DNA of 64,000 bases from Sandaracinaceae bacterium (GTDB taxonomy: Bacteria; Myxococcota_A; Polyangia; Polyangiales; Houyiibacteriaceae): assembly GCA_020633055.1 (NCBI GenBank), contig JACKEJ010000004.1, positions 434,001 through 498,000 on the forward strand, in the 5' to 3' direction. Positions 35,769-51,928 of the stretch are shown piece by piece. Made by a program: the position numbers and the translations under genes. Under the pieces are notes generated by a model, which was not told the DNA's origin, did not search any database, and saw only the letters and a program-made list of their open reading frames with translations. The first letter of the stretch is position 1. Every line of letters begins with the position of its first letter.

Positions 35769-35799
35769 GGCGTGACTGCGCCATGTGAGCTGTGTCGCC

Positions 35800-36627
35800 T
35801 CAGTGACGCAGCGGGGTGACCCGCGTCACGCGCCACGCGGCTTGGGGGGCCAGCGCCTGCTCACCCGCGCGGAGGCGGACGGCCACGCCGAAGTGGTCGT
35901 TCCAGCTCTGGTAGGCGTCTTGGACGTCGAAGCGCACCTCGAACTCGCTCTCACCCGGCGGCAGCGACGTGACGTCGAGGCTGGCGTTCCCGAGCGGGCG
36001 CGGGTTCCCGTTGCGCACGAAGTCGCCCCCGACCAGCGCGAGCGGCAGCGGCGCGGGCCCGTCGTTCCAGGCGCGGAAGCGGGCGTGGGCGATGCGGGCG
36101 GGCGCACCGCCGTGCGTGTGGCGGCGCTGCTGCGTGAGCCCGACGACGGCCACGCCGCGTCCCACGGCCCACACGCTGCCCGAGGTGTAGGCCTGGTGCG
36201 TGGTCCCGTCGGCCACGCTGACGTTGGCCGCGAACTCGTCGGGCACGCCGTTCGACGGGCGCGGGCGGACGCGGGCGCGGTAGCCCCACTCCTCGGGGGC
36301 CAGCTCCACCGTGCAGCGTGAGCGGTCCACGGCCGGGGCTTCGGTCCCGCACAGAACGTGCTGCTCGCAGCCGCGCGCAGCGGCGGGGTGCACCTCTCGC
36401 AAGGCGCGCAGCACCAGCTGTACCCCGCGGCGCACACGGGCGGGGTCCGCGCACCCCGCGTCCGAAGCGGGCTGCTGGGCCCCCACGCGCGACGCCAGCG
36501 AGGGGCCGGCCCCGAACGAGCCGCCAAACCGCGCACCCGGGACACCCGTGACCACGCCGAGCGTGAACACCACGATCGCGACGCTCGGCCACCCAGCACC
36601 CCACGGACCACGCGCGGACGTCCTCAT
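35800..36627 (-). CDS. Exported protein, unknown function
   Basis: A 275-residue unrecognised protein. A basic start and hydrophobic stretch (about 15-30, VAIVVFTLGVVTGVPG) look like a signal or anchor. After it come three Cys within about 58-92 and a beta-rich domain (CTVELAPEEWGYRARVRPRPS; SLPPGESEFEVRFDVQDAYQSWNDHFGVAVRL). The start is secure, with AAGGAGG 5 bases before the ATG. The gene diverges from the MMPL exporter gene. No catalytic motif is visible. Confidence 0.65.
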   Translation of the reverse strand: MRTSARGPWGAGWPSVAIVVFTLGVVTGVPGARFGGSFGAGPSLASRVGAQQPASDAGCADPARVRRGVQLVLRALREVHPAAARGCEQHVLCGTEAPAVDRSRCTVELAPEEWGYRARVRPRPSNGVPDEFAANVSVADGTTHQAYTSGSVWAVGRGVAVVGLTQQRRHTHGGAPARIAHARFRAWNDGPAPLPLALVGGDFVRNGNPRPLGNASLDVTSLPPGESEFEVRFDVQDAYQSWNDHFGVAVRLRAGEQALAPQAAWRVTRVTPLRH

Positions 36628-36741
36628 GCCCTCCTTGTACGCGCCAGCTGCCGGATTGACCTACGCGACGTGGCATGGCGGTCCCCAACGGCGCTGCGGC
36701 GAGCGCCCGCGGAGGCCCGCTCAGCGTGGTATAGGCGCCGC

Positions 36742-39108
36742 ATGAACGGAACCGCGCGCGCTCGCCTGCTGTCGGTGCTGTACCTGACGGCCGTTGCCGT
36801 GCTGGGGGCGTGGGCGTTCTCGGGGTTGCCGCTGCGCACCGAGATCATGGACTTTCTGCCGGACGCGGGCGACCGCGAGCTGGCGCAGTTGTCACGGCAC
36901 GTCGCGGCGTCGGACCTGAACCGGACGATCACCCTGACGGTCGAGGGGCCCAGCTTGGATGTGGTGGCCGTGGGCACGCGAGCGCTCGGCGAGCGCCTGG
37001 CCCAGACACCGGGCGTGGCTTGGGTACGCACCGGCCCCACCGATGACTTGCAGCGTGCGTTCTACGAGGTGTACTTCCCGCACCGCTTCCAGCTCTTGGG
37101 CGACGAGCCGCAGGCCCGAGCGCTGATGACCCCCGAGGGGCTGCGCGAGCGCGCGGCCGAGCTGCGCGCGCGCCTCGCCTCCCCAGCGGGCGCGTTCGTG
37201 CGGCAGATCGCGGTCGCGGACCCATGGCTCGCGTTCCTGCACCACGTGGAGCGGCTGCGCGACGCACAGCAGGGCGAGCTGAGCGTCCACCAGGGCGTGT
37301 TCGTCACCGAACGGGGCGGGACCCCGGCTGGCGTGGTGTTGCTGGCCAGCGAGCGCTCGCCCTTCGACGGCGCGGCGACGGGACCGCTGCTGTCCGCCAT
37401 CGACGAGCACTTTCGCGACGTCAACGCAGAGCAAGGAGGCGCGCTGCGCCTCGAGCAGGCCAGCGTGCACCGGCTCGCGCATCACTCGGAGCAGACCATC
37501 CGCGCCGACATCCAGCGCGTCAGCGTGGCCGGGAGCCTCGGCGTGGTGCTGCTGCTGCTGGTGCTGTTCCGTTCGCCCCGGGTGCTCGTCCTGGGCGCGC
37601 TTCCGCTGGTGGCAGGCCTGGTCATCGCAGTGGCGGCGGCCCGCGCGCTCTTCGGCGCCGTGCACGGGCTCACGCTCGCGTTCGGTGCGACGCTGATCGG
37701 CGTGGCCATCGACTACGTGGCCCACTACCTGAACCACCATGTGCTCGCGCCTGCCCCCGAGGGCCCCTACGGCAGCCTGCGACGCATCGGCATGGGCCTG
37801 CTGCTGGGCGCCGCCACCACCATCGCAGGGCTCTCGGGGCTCGCGTGGACCTCTTTCCCAGGCATCCGGCAGATGGCCCTGTTCACGACGGTCGGAGTGG
37901 CGGGGGCGCTGCTCACGACGGCCCTGGTGGTCCCCGCGTTCATGCCTGTGCGGCCTACCCCCACGGGGCTGCACCTGCGCCTGACCCACTCGTGCACGCG
38001 TGGCTTGGCGTGGCTCGCGGCGCGGCCGAAGTTGCTGTACGCCCTGCCCGCCACCGCGCTGCTCCTGATGGCGCTCGGGATCCCACGCCTCTCGTGGCAG
38101 GACGACATCCGCGCGTTGAGCGAGCCGGACCCCGCCATGGCCGCCGAGGACGCGCGCGTACGTGGGCGCGTGGCGCGCATGGAGGCTGGCCGCTTCGTAA
38201 TCGCCACAGCCCCTGACGAGGCGAGCGCGCTCGCACACAACGACCAGGTGGCCGCTCTGCTGGGCGAAGCGCGCGCGGCGGGCGACATCGACGGCTTCCG
38301 GTCTCTGGCCACCTTCCTGCCTTCCCCGGAGCGACAGCAGGCAAGCCTGACGGCGATCCCCCGGGATGCCTTCGAGCGCACCATGAGCGCGCTCGAGGCG
38401 GAAGACTTCGTGCGCGCGCCCTTCGCGGCGTTCGAGCAGACCCTCGCGGAGGCGCGCTCGCACGCCGCGCCCCTCACCCTCGCGGACCTGTCGGCCACTC
38501 CCCTCGGGGCCATCGCCGACAGCTTCGTCGTACGCTCCGACGCGGGCGTCTCGATCCTCACGTTCGTGACGGGGGTCCGAGACCCGGACGCCCTCGCCGC
38601 GCGCGTCGAGACGCTCGAAGGCGTGCGCTTCTTCGATCAGGGGGCGTTCATGACTCGCGCCTACCGCGAATTCCGCGAGCGCACGGTCGAGCTCGTGGGG
38701 TTCGGGCTGCTGGGTGTGCTCCTGCTCGTCTGGCTGCGCTACCGGCGCGGGCGCCCCACCCTGGCGGCTTTTCTGCCCGCGCTGCTCGCGACGGGCGCCA
38801 CGCTGGGCGTGCTCGGCCTGGCCGGGGTCGAGGCCAATCTCCTGCATGTGGTCACCCTGCTGCTCGTGCTCAGCATGGGCGTGGACTACGGCGTCTTCAT
38901 GGTCGAGACGCAGGCCCACCCCGAGGACGAAGCGCCGACGGTGGTCAGCCTCCTGACGGCGTGCGGCAGCACCGTCTTGTCGTTCGGCGTGCTGGGCCTC
39001 AGCGCCCAGCCAGCGATGCGGGCCATGGGCGTGACGGCCGCCGTCGGGGTCGCGGCGAGCCTGGTGCTAGCCCCGGCCGCATGGTTGTGGGTGCGACGGC
39101 GCGGCTGA
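36742..39108 (+). CDS. RND/MMPL-family exporter
   Basis: A 788-residue inner-membrane protein of the MMPL type, twelve spans expected. An N-terminal span (about 7-25) is followed by a large extracytoplasmic loop (about 26-255), five spans (about 260-400), a second loop (about 425-645) and a final group of five. Family signatures include [20 protein letters not shown] and [20 protein letters not shown], with Asp in the proton-relay span. It resembles predicted exporters of lipids and polyketide-like acyl compounds. No membrane-fusion partner is adjacent. The start at 36742 was preferred to a longer upstream frame that overlaps the divergent gene. Confidence 0.87.
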   Translation: MNGTARARLLSVLYLTAVAVLGAWAFSGLPLRTEIMDFLPDAGDRELAQLSRHVAASDLNRTITLTVEGPSLDVVAVGTRALGERLAQTPGVAWVRTGPTDDLQRAFYEVYFPHRFQLLGDEPQARALMTPEGLRERAAELRARLASPAGAFVRQIAVADPWLAFLHHVERLRDAQQGELSVHQGVFVTERGGTPAGVVLLASERSPFDGAATGPLLSAIDEHFRDVNAEQGGALRLEQASVHRLAHHSEQTIRADIQRVSVAGSLGVVLLLLVLFRSPRVLVLGALPLVAGLVIAVAAARALFGAVHGLTLAFGATLIGVAIDYVAHYLNHHVLAPAPEGPYGSLRRIGMGLLLGAATTIAGLSGLAWTSFPGIRQMALFTTVGVAGALLTTALVVPAFMPVRPTPTGLHLRLTHSCTRGLAWLAARPKLLYALPATALLLMALGIPRLSWQDDIRALSEPDPAMAAEDARVRGRVARMEAGRFVIATAPDEASALAHNDQVAALLGEARAAGDIDGFRSLATFLPSPERQQASLTAIPRDAFERTMSALEAEDFVRAPFAAFEQTLAEARSHAAPLTLADLSATPLGAIADSFVVRSDAGVSILTFVTGVRDPDALAARVETLEGVRFFDQGAFMTRAYREFRERTVELVGFGLLGVLLLVWLRYRRGRPTLAAFLPALLATGATLGVLGLAGVEANLLHVVTLLLVLSMGVDYGVFMVETQAHPEDEAPTVVSLLTACGSTVLSFGVLGLSAQPAMRAMGVTAAVGVAASLVLAPAAWLWVRRRG

Positions 39109-39110
39109 CC

Positions 39111-39116
39111 TATACT
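39111..39116 (+). promoter_or_regulatory. Candidate -10 box for mscL
   Basis: TATACT sits 3 bases after the MMPL stop, matching the sigma70 -10 consensus at 5 of 6 positions. No convincing -35 lies at 16-18 bases; TTGTGG is 20 bases upstream. It would give a leader of about 70 bases for mscL. Confidence 0.3.
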
Positions 39117-39193
39117 CCGCGAACGGGGGCGGGAGACCGGCCCACCACACACCCCAACCGGAGCCCGAACAGCTCGACGAAGCGAGGACGAAC

Positions 39194-39640
39194 ATGGGAA
39201 TGATGAGTGAGTTCAAAGAGTTTGCCGTCAAAGGCAACGTCGTCGACATGGCCGTCGGCATCATCATCGGCGGGGCCTTCGGGACCATCGCCAAGTCGTT
39301 GGTCGAGAACGTCATCATGCCCCCCATCGGTCTGGCCACTGGCGGGGTCGACTTCAGCGCAATGCAGATCGTGCTTCAGGAGGCCAGCACGAACGAGGCC
39401 GGTGAGGAAGTCGCCGCCGTGGCCATCAAGTACGGCGTGTTCCTCAACAACGTGATCTCGTTCTTGATCGTGTCCTTCGCGGTCTTCTTGCTGGTGAAGT
39501 CGATCAACCGCTTGAAGAAAAAGGAAGCGGAGGCGCCCCCCGCCGACCCGACCACCAAGGAGTGCCCGGCCTGCTTCAGCACCATCCACATCAAGGCCAC
39601 GCGCTGCCCCAACTGCACCACGGAGCTGAAGGCCGCGTAG
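39194..39640 (+). CDS. mscL: Large-conductance mechanosensitive channel with C-terminal zinc ribbon
   Basis: A 148-residue MscL that opens under membrane tension to relieve hypo-osmotic shock. The N-terminus [25 protein letters not shown] is the conserved first span with the gate residues, and the second span lies at about 83-103. After the RLKKKE cytoplasmic cluster, the tail carries Cys124, Cys127, Cys138 and Cys141 (CPAC and CPNC), a zinc-ribbon spacing that replaces the usual helical bundle extension. AGCGAGGACG supports the ATG. A GC hairpin follows its stop. Confidence 0.95.
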   Translation: MGMMSEFKEFAVKGNVVDMAVGIIIGGAFGTIAKSLVENVIMPPIGLATGGVDFSAMQIVLQEASTNEAGEEVAAVAIKYGVFLNNVISFLIVSFAVFLLVKSINRLKKKEAEAPPADPTTKECPACFSTIHIKATRCPNCTTELKAA

Positions 39641-39647
39641 CCCGCGA

Positions 39648-39670
39648 GACGGCGGCGACGCTGCGCCGTC
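39648..39670. terminator. Hairpin after mscL
   Basis: GACGGCG (39648-39654) and CGCCGTC (39664-39670) form a perfect 7-bp stem with a 9-base loop, 8 bases after the mscL stop, in the gap before convergent phoU. There is no T tract, so termination is only likely. Confidence 0.38.
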
Positions 39671-39760
39671 CGCTCCCGGCCGCGTGGGAGGTGGGCGACC
39701 GCGCGTCCTACCCCGCAGCCGGTTCCGCAGCCGGGCGGCGAGCGAGCGGACGCTGGGGGC

Positions 39761-40437
39761 TCAGCCGCCGCCGTGGCGCACGTCCACGCCGTCCACCAGG
39801 AAGATCACCATCTCCGCGATGTTGGTGGCGTGGTCGCCGATGCGCTCGAGGTACTTGGCGCAGTTGCTGACGCGCATGCCGTCGTCGATGGCGCTCGGCT
39901 CGGAGCGCATGAAGGCGACGCTGCCACGCAGGATCTCGCCGTAGATCTCGTCCACCGCGTCGTCCTCGGCCAGCACCAGGCGCGCCTTGTCCACGTTCTC
40001 CTCCACGAACGAGTCGAGCGCGTGCCGCAGCATGTTCTTGGCCAGCATGGCCATCTCGGACAGACGCTTGGCGGGCGCGGGCATGGCCCCGGACGCGGCC
40101 AGCTCGCTGGCGCGCTCGGCCAGGTTGACCGCTTCGTCGCCGATGCGCTCGAGGTCCGTCACGACCTTGACGGCGGTGATCGCGAAGCGCAGGTCGCGGC
40201 CCACCGGCTGGCGCAACGCGAGCATGCGCATGGCCATCTCGTCGACGGCCATCTCGTCTTCGTTCATCTGCCGGTCGGCGCGCATGACGTCCTCGGCCAG
40301 CTGCACGTTCTGGTCCTCGAGGGCGTTGACGGCCCAGAGGATCATCTGCTCGCAGCGCCCCCCCATGGCCAACAGCCGGCCCTTGAGCTGCCGCAGCTCG
40401 GCCTCGAACTCGTGACTGGTGTGAGTCAGCAGGGTCA

Positions 40438-40441
<4 letters not shown>
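39761..40441 (-). CDS. phoU: Phosphate transport regulator PhoU
   Basis: A 226-residue all-helical protein with two repeats of the PhoU triple-helix unit (about 12-105 and 112-210). Metal-binding E-x-x-x-D-type positions are visible in [12 protein letters not shown] and [13 protein letters not shown]. It restrains the PstSCAB transporter and Pho signalling when phosphate is ample. Its ATG overlaps the pstB stop by ATGA, so it is the last gene of the pst operon. No PhoB or PhoR gene is in the window. Confidence 0.95.
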
Positions 40442-41237
<796 letters not shown>

Positions 41238-41241
<4 letters not shown>

Positions 41242-42137
41242 GTGCGCGTCGCTCGGGTTCGGCTTCGGATGACGATAGCCAGGAAGTTGAGGCTGAACGT
41301 CAGCGTGAGCAAGACCAGCACCGTCCCGAAGAGGGTGGGCTTGGCCGCGTCGACGTTGGGGGACTGCGTCGCCAGGGCGTACACGTGGTAGCCCAGGTGC
41401 ATGAACATGTCGCGCAGGTCCGTGGGCAGATAGGGCAAGAAGTTCGCGGCGCCCACGAAGATGATGGGCGCGACCTCACCCGCCCCACGGCTCACCGCGA
41501 GGATGACGCCCGTCAGGATGCCGCCCACCGCGTTGGGGAGGACGACCTTGTAGACCGTCTGGAACTTGGTGGCTCCGAGCGCCAGCGAGGCCTCGCGCAG
41601 CTCGTGCGGCACCTGGCGCAACGCCTCCTCGGTGGTGACGATGACCACGGGGAGCGTGAGCACCGCGAGTGTGAGCGAGGCCCACAGGATGGAGGGCTTG
41701 CCCCACACCGGCGCCGACCCCTCGCCGTACACCAGGGTGTCCAGCGAGCCGCCGACGAAGAGCACGAAGAAGCCGAGCCCGAACAGGCCGAACACGATGG
41801 AGGGCACGCCCGCGAGGTTGTTCACGGCGACGCGCACCAGCTGCGCCATGCGGCTGCGCGACGACGCGTACTCCGTCAGATAGACGGCCGTCGCGATTCC
41901 GACCGGAACGCCCGCGAGGGTCATCAGCAGCGTCATGAACACGGTGCCGTAGATGGCGGGCCAGATGCCGCCGCCAGTCATGTCGGCCGTGGGGCTGCCG
42001 GTGAGGAACTCGGCCGAGACCACGGGCGTGCCGTGCATCACGATCTGGCCCAACAGCACCGCCAAGAGCAGGAGGATGATCAGCAGCGCGAGGCCGCTGA
42101 GCCCGCCCAGGATCCAGTCTTTGCGTGTGTAGTTCAT
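41238..42137 (-). CDS. pstA: Phosphate ABC transporter permease PstA
   Basis: A 299-residue inner-membrane permease with six predicted spans. The ABC-contact loop is [32 protein letters not shown] (EAA motif with Gly). [18 protein letters not shown] is characteristic of PstA/PstC. It lies 9 bases after pstC and overlaps pstB. Confidence 0.95.
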
Positions 42138-42146
42138 GGGGGGCTC

Positions 42147-43202
42147 TCAGGTCGCCGTGAGGCGCTTCTGTAGGCGGCGGATGGCGACGTCGCCGATGAC
42201 GTTCAGCACGAAGGTCACGGCGAAGAGGAGCACGCCGAGCATGAAGAGCACGCGCCAGTGAGGGTCACCCACGGCCACCTCGCCGAGCTCGGCCGCGATG
42301 GTGGCGGTCACGGTGCGCACGCTGGTGGCCAGGTTGGTGGGCTCCATCATGGCGGCGTTGCCGGAGGCCATCAGCACGATCATCGTCTCGCCGATGGCCC
42401 GCCCGAAGCCCAGCACCACCCCCGCGGCGATGCCGGGGAGCGCGGCGGGGACCACGACACGCAGCGCCACCTGATACTTGCGAGCGCCCAGGGCCAGCGC
42501 CGCCTCGGAGAGCGAGCGGGGCACGGCCTGCAACGCGTCCTCTGCGATGGTGAAGATGACGGGGACGATGGTGAGCGAGAGCGCGATGGCGGCCACCACG
42601 GCGTTGAGGCGGAAGCGGAAGCCGAACAAGTCCTGCGCCCAGGTGGCCACGACCATGAGCGCGAAGAACCCGAGCACCACCGAGGGGATGCCCGCGAGCA
42701 GCTCCACCACTGGCTTGACCACCTCACGGACGCGACGCGGCGCGTAGAGCGCGACGAAGAGCGCCGCGCCGATGCCGATGGGCACGCTCATGGCCATCGC
42801 CAGCACGGTCACCTTCAGCGCGCCGACGAAGAGCGGGATGACGTTGTACTTGGGGACGCTGCCGACGGGCTGCCAGATGTAGACGGCTTCGTCGTAGCCG
42901 TTCCACTGCCGAGCGAAGAAGAGGTCACGCAGGTTCACCTCGTGCGCGAAGTCGGCCTCCCACAGCATGGGGACCGCCTCGCGCCCGATGAACAGGAAGA
43001 TGAGGACGATGGCGGCGATGGCGCTGAGCGCCATGAAGGTGATGACCTTCTCCGCCACCTTGTGCCACAGCGGCGTCTGGAAGGTGGTCCCCAATGGCGG
43101 CGCGCCGCGTCCGCTCGCACGCTCCGCCGAGGCGGTGTTGGCCTCCGAAGAGGACGCGGGCTCGGCGGTGAGTGAAGGCATGGCGGGTTCGGCTGCGCTC
43201 AT
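42147..43202 (-). CDS. pstC: Phosphate ABC transporter permease PstC
   Basis: A 351-residue permease partner of PstA. A polar Ala/Ser/Glu-rich leader of about 45 residues precedes the first span (about 55-78). The contact loop is EDALQAVPRSLSEAALALGARKYQVALRVVVPAALPG, and LLAGIPSVVLGFFAL is the family span. The periplasmic loop after span 1 (DLFFARQWNGYDEAVYIWQPVGSVPKY) is somewhat long. It lies 30 bases after pstS. Confidence 0.95.
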   Translation of the reverse strand: MSAAEPAMPSLTAEPASSSEANTASAERASGRGAPPLGTTFQTPLWHKVAEKVITFMALSAIAAIVLIFLFIGREAVPMLWEADFAHEVNLRDLFFARQWNGYDEAVYIWQPVGSVPKYNVIPLFVGALKVTVLAMAMSVPIGIGAALFVALYAPRRVREVVKPVVELLAGIPSVVLGFFALMVVATWAQDLFGFRFRLNAVVAAIALSLTIVPVIFTIAEDALQAVPRSLSEAALALGARKYQVALRVVVPAALPGIAAGVVLGFGRAIGETMIVLMASGNAAMMEPTNLATSVRTVTATIAAELGEVAVGDPHWRVLFMLGVLLFAVTFVLNVIGDVAIRRLQKRLTAT

Positions 43203-43232
43203 GATGCGGACTCTCTTCCAGAAACGGTAGGA

Positions 43233-44321
43233 CTACTCGGCGGCGGCCGGCTCGGCAGCGGGGGCTTCGGCGGCGGGCGCCTCCGCGGGCTCGGCGGCGG
43301 CCTCGTCGGTCGGCGCGTCTGCGGCGGGGGCTTCGGCAGCTGGCTCGGCGCTGGGGGCGGCCGCGGCGGCGCTGTCGGGGAGCGGGTAGTAGCCCACGCC
43401 CTCGACGATGGACTGGCCCGCCTCCGAGAGCACGAAGGCGATGTACTGCTGGGCCAGCCCAGTGGGCTCGCCCGCCGTGTACACATAGAGGAAGCGGCTG
43501 AGGGGGTAGGTCCCGTTCGTCGCGTTCGTCATGTTCGGCTCGATCGGCTCGCCCCCCTCGGCGGCCACACGGATGGCGCGCACCCCGGTGGCGTAGGCGA
43601 TGCCGCCGTACCCGATGCCGAAGCGGTCCTGGCCCACGGCGTTGATGACCGCCGCGGTGCCGGGCAGGGTGGCGACGCTGGTGGCGAAGTCCATGTCCTC
43701 GAGCACGTGCTCCTTGAAGTACGCGTAGGTGCCCGAGTTGTTCTCGCGGCTGTACAGCACGATCTCGTGGTCCGGGCCGCCCACCTGGCTCCAGTTGGTG
43801 ACGGTGCCGCGGAAGATGTCGCGGATCTGGGGGATGGTCAGCGACTGGACGGGGTTGTCGGCCTGCACGTACACGGCGAGGGCATCGAGCGCCACGCGGG
43901 TCTCGTGGGCCTCGCCGCCGCGCCGCTCGAGCACCTGAGCGCGCTCGCGGTCCTTCATGGGGCGGCTGGCGTTGGCGATGTCGGCCGTGCCGTTGATGAG
44001 CGCCGCGATGCCGGTGCCAGAGCCCCCACCCGAGACCTGCAGGGTCGCGCCCGCGTTGTTCTCCATGAAGCGCTCGGCCCAGCGCTGGGCGAGGATGACC
44101 ATGGTGTCGGACCCCTTGATGGTGAGCGTGCTGGAGGCCGCCTCGGGCTCGGCCGTCTGTCCCTCCGTGTTGGACTGGGCCGCGGGGTCGTGTCGACCGC
44201 TGCAGGCCGTGAGGGCGCCCAGGGAGGTCATCGTCAGGGCCAGGGCGGCAACGGGCAGGAGGGCAGCGCCAAGCAGGGCGTTTTGGGACTTGGAGGTCGA
44301 AAAAGTCTTTTGATTTCGCAT
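43233..44321 (-). CDS. pstS: Phosphate-binding lipoprotein PstS with Ala/Pro/Glu-rich tail
   Basis: A 362-residue substrate-binding protein that captures phosphate and delivers it to PstCA. The signal ends in the lipobox LTAC at about residue 40, so it is membrane-anchored. Phosphate-site segments are visible: TIKGSDTM, SGGGSGTGIAALINGTADIANASRP, and SRENNSGTY. The last 45 residues are Ala, Pro and Glu repeats (EAPAAD-like), not found in typical PstS. The start MRNQKTF at 44321 was chosen over a longer frame because it gives a proper signal peptide. A candidate Pho box lies 56 bases upstream. Confidence 0.93.
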   Translation of the reverse strand: MRNQKTFSTSKSQNALLGAALLPVAALALTMTSLGALTACSGRHDPAAQSNTEGQTAEPEAASSTLTIKGSDTMVILAQRWAERFMENNAGATLQVSGGGSGTGIAALINGTADIANASRPMKDRERAQVLERRGGEAHETRVALDALAVYVQADNPVQSLTIPQIRDIFRGTVTNWSQVGGPDHEIVLYSRENNSGTYAYFKEHVLEDMDFATSVATLPGTAAVINAVGQDRFGIGYGGIAYATGVRAIRVAAEGGEPIEPNMTNATNGTYPLSRFLYVYTAGEPTGLAQQYIAFVLSEAGQSIVEGVGYYPLPDSAAAAAPSAEPAAEAPAADAPTDEAAAEPAEAPAAEAPAAEPAAAE

Positions 44322-44376
44322 GAAAATCTTCGTTCGTGAGCTGAGCAGGATCTGACCCCAAACCTGCGGGCGAAAT

Positions 44377-44394
44377 GCAACAGATGTGTGACAA
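44377..44394 (-). promoter_or_regulatory. Candidate Pho box upstream of pstS
   Basis: Minus strand: TTGTCACACATCTGTTGC. Compared with the PhoB consensus of two CTGTCAT repeats separated by four AT-rich bases, the cores TGTCA and CTGT are kept at the correct 11-base spacing. Its position ahead of pstSCAB-phoU fits PhoB control. The match was made by eye and the second half-site is imperfect. Confidence 0.5.
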
Positions 44395-44463
44395 CCGCGC
44401 GACGAGCCGGGGTCAATGACCACGCTGGCGTGTCACGGGCCGCGGTTGGTAGGCTCGTTCGAC

Positions 44464-45534
44464 ATGGGGTTGTTCAAGAACCACAAGCAAGGTCTGGCCA
44501 TGGCGGCGCGCACCCTGGGGCTGTCCCACGACGGGGACTACACCCTGCGGGGGGAACACCAGGGCATCCCGGTACGTGTGCACCTGTGGTCCTCGCGCTC
44601 GGACGACAGCACGAATTACTACACGACCGTCGACGCTGGGCACCCCGTCCCGCTGCGCATGAGCCTCGCCGTCACACGGCAGAACGTGGTGGGACGCTTC
44701 TTGCGGTCCGCCTTCGGCGGGCAGGACCTCCCGACCGGACACCTGCAGTTCGACGAGCAGTACCGCGTCCGCACGTTGGACCCGGAGCGCGCGGGCGTGC
44801 TGTTGGCGGACTCGGGGGTGCGTGGGGCCATGCTCGGAGCGCTGAGCGCCCGACGGAACCAGCTGAGCGTGACGGACGTCGCGAGCAGCATCACGATCAG
44901 CAACTGGTACTCGGACCCTGAGGAGCTGCGCGGCATGCTGAACACCACCTACGCGGTGGCAGACAGCATCCGGTCCGCCCGGGGGCGGGTCCCGTTGAGC
45001 GACGCGGAGCAGCGCGCCCAAGCGGCCCTGCGTGATGCCGCCACCAGCCTCGGCCTGCCGTGTGACGACGCGCGCCTCGAGGTGGCCGGGCAGCGCGGTC
45101 GACAGCACGCCGCCCTCCGCGCGCTCTACCACCCCGCAGGCAACTGGACGACCGAGTTCGAGGTACGCTTCCCCGCCTCCCTCGAGGTGGGACTGCGCCT
45201 GCTGCCCCAGGGGGGCTTCTGGAGCACGGTGGGCGAGTTCTTCGGGACGCAGGACATCGAGGTGGGACACCCGGCCTTCGACGCGAAATTCAAGGTCAAG
45301 GGCAAGCCCGAGGACAAGATCGCGGCGCTGCTGACGGGGCAGGTGGCCGACCGGATCCTGGCCCTCCACGCCGTGGCGAAGGAGCTGCACGTGGGAGACG
45401 AAGGCGTGCGCGCGACGGCCGCGGGCCTGATGGACGACGCCCCCTCGCTGACGCGCTCGATCACAGTGGTGGAGGGCCTCGCGGGCGCCATCACCGAACG
45501 GGCCTGGGGCGGCCCGAGCGCCCCCTACAGGTAG
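44464..45534 (+). CDS. Protein with duplicated domain, first gene of XPB-Bax1 operon
   Basis: Unrecognised, 356 residues, no signal or membrane segment. It is built of two related halves: the stretch FGGQDLPTGHLQFDEQY (nt 44713-44805 region) and FGTQDIEVGHPAFDAKF (nt 45241-45333 region) share 11 of 31 residues in a window 528 bases apart, each ending in Leu-Leu. The FD-x2-(F/Y)-x-V pattern recalls DUF3137-like proteins, but I would not assign it. The start MGLFKNH at 44464 was preferred over an upstream ATG at 44416. The next gene starts 6 bases after its stop, so it is probably part of one operon. Confidence 0.72.
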   Translation: MGLFKNHKQGLAMAARTLGLSHDGDYTLRGEHQGIPVRVHLWSSRSDDSTNYYTTVDAGHPVPLRMSLAVTRQNVVGRFLRSAFGGQDLPTGHLQFDEQYRVRTLDPERAGVLLADSGVRGAMLGALSARRNQLSVTDVASSITISNWYSDPEELRGMLNTTYAVADSIRSARGRVPLSDAEQRAQAALRDAATSLGLPCDDARLEVAGQRGRQHAALRALYHPAGNWTTEFEVRFPASLEVGLRLLPQGGFWSTVGEFFGTQDIEVGHPAFDAKFKVKGKPEDKIAALLTGQVADRILALHAVAKELHVGDEGVRATAAGLMDDAPSLTRSITVVEGLAGAITERAWGGPSAPYR

Positions 45535-45540
45535 CGGCTG

Positions 45541-46421
45541 ATGAGCGAGTGGATCGACGAAGACCTCCCTGCGTCCAAGACGCTGTCCCTCGAGTCGAGC
45601 GGGGTCCGCGTTGGCAAGAGCCTGGTGCCGTGGGGATCCGTGCTCGGCGCGCTGGCCCTGCCGGCGGACGCGCCGAAGGAGCTCTACGTGCTGGTGCCGC
45701 GCCGTCCCCCCGCGCCGCCGTGGTTCGCGGTGGGCAAGGACGCTTTGCCTGAGGAGCTGCAGCAGCTGGGCCTTTCGGGGTTGGCGCAGCGGATCGACCT
45801 CCGCGCGCGTCAGGGGACGTACCGCGACCACGCAGGCCTCGGCGCCCCTCTGCCCCCTGCCGAGCTGCTGAGCCGCGTCATCGCACGACTGGAGATCCCG
45901 GGCGCGCTCGAGGTTCCGGTGGGGCACGGACCGGGCGCAGGCTTCAACCGCTTCCTCACCGCAGCCGCCAGCAGCGCCGCCGCGGGAGCGACCGGGCTCG
46001 TGGCCGGGCTGATGGTGGCCCCTTCGCTCGCCGGGGCGTTTGCCGGCGTCAGCCTGGCGCTCGGGGCCGCCTCCCCAGCCGGGTGGCACCTGCTACAGGG
46101 GCGCATGCGGGGCAAGCCCCGCGTCCTGGTGTTGGCGCCCGACGGGTGCGTGATCGGTTTCCCCGGAGGCGTGCGGGCCTTTGGCTGGAGCGAGATCGAA
46201 GGCTTCGGCGAGACCCACGCCGCTCTTCCCGGTCGGCTGAGACCTCTCTACCCCCACCTCGAGGTCACCCTCCGCGACGCCGACGCGAGAGGCGAGGCCG
46301 AGCAAGAGGCCACCATCCGGGCGCGCCGCAAGGGGCGCCTGGCGGCGGCCTGGTTCGACGCGCCGCTGCCGCTCATCATCCGGGTGGCGGAAGCGTACCG
46401 CCTGCGTCAGACCCGCAGCGC

Positions 46422-46425
<4 letters not shown>
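45541..46425 (+). CDS. Membrane-associated protein, second gene of XPB-Bax1 operon
   Basis: A 294-residue unrecognised protein. The first 130 residues are soluble. A hydrophobic Ala/Gly-rich hairpin follows (about 138-185, LTAAASSAAAGATGLVAGLMVAP...GVSLALGAASPAG). The C-terminal domain reads RVLVLAPDGCVIGFPGGVRAFGWSEIEGFGE, like a PH-like or YcxB-type strand pattern. The stop is embedded in the next start (ATGA), so expression is coupled to the XPB helicase. Its job there is unknown. Confidence 0.72.
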
Positions 46426-51838
<5,413 letters not shown>

Positions 51839-51928
51839 CCGCGCAGGCGTTCACGGCGGGCCACCCGCTGGCGCGCGCCGCTGCCATCCCGGGGCCGAGC
51901 CCCCCCTGACCCGAACGGAGCCCCCCAC

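Noticed and set aside
36358..36741. Extended N-terminus for the MMPL exporter
   Set aside because: It is antisense to the divergent exported-protein gene and encodes His/Arg-rich sequence with no membrane character; the ATG at 36742 leads directly into the first span.
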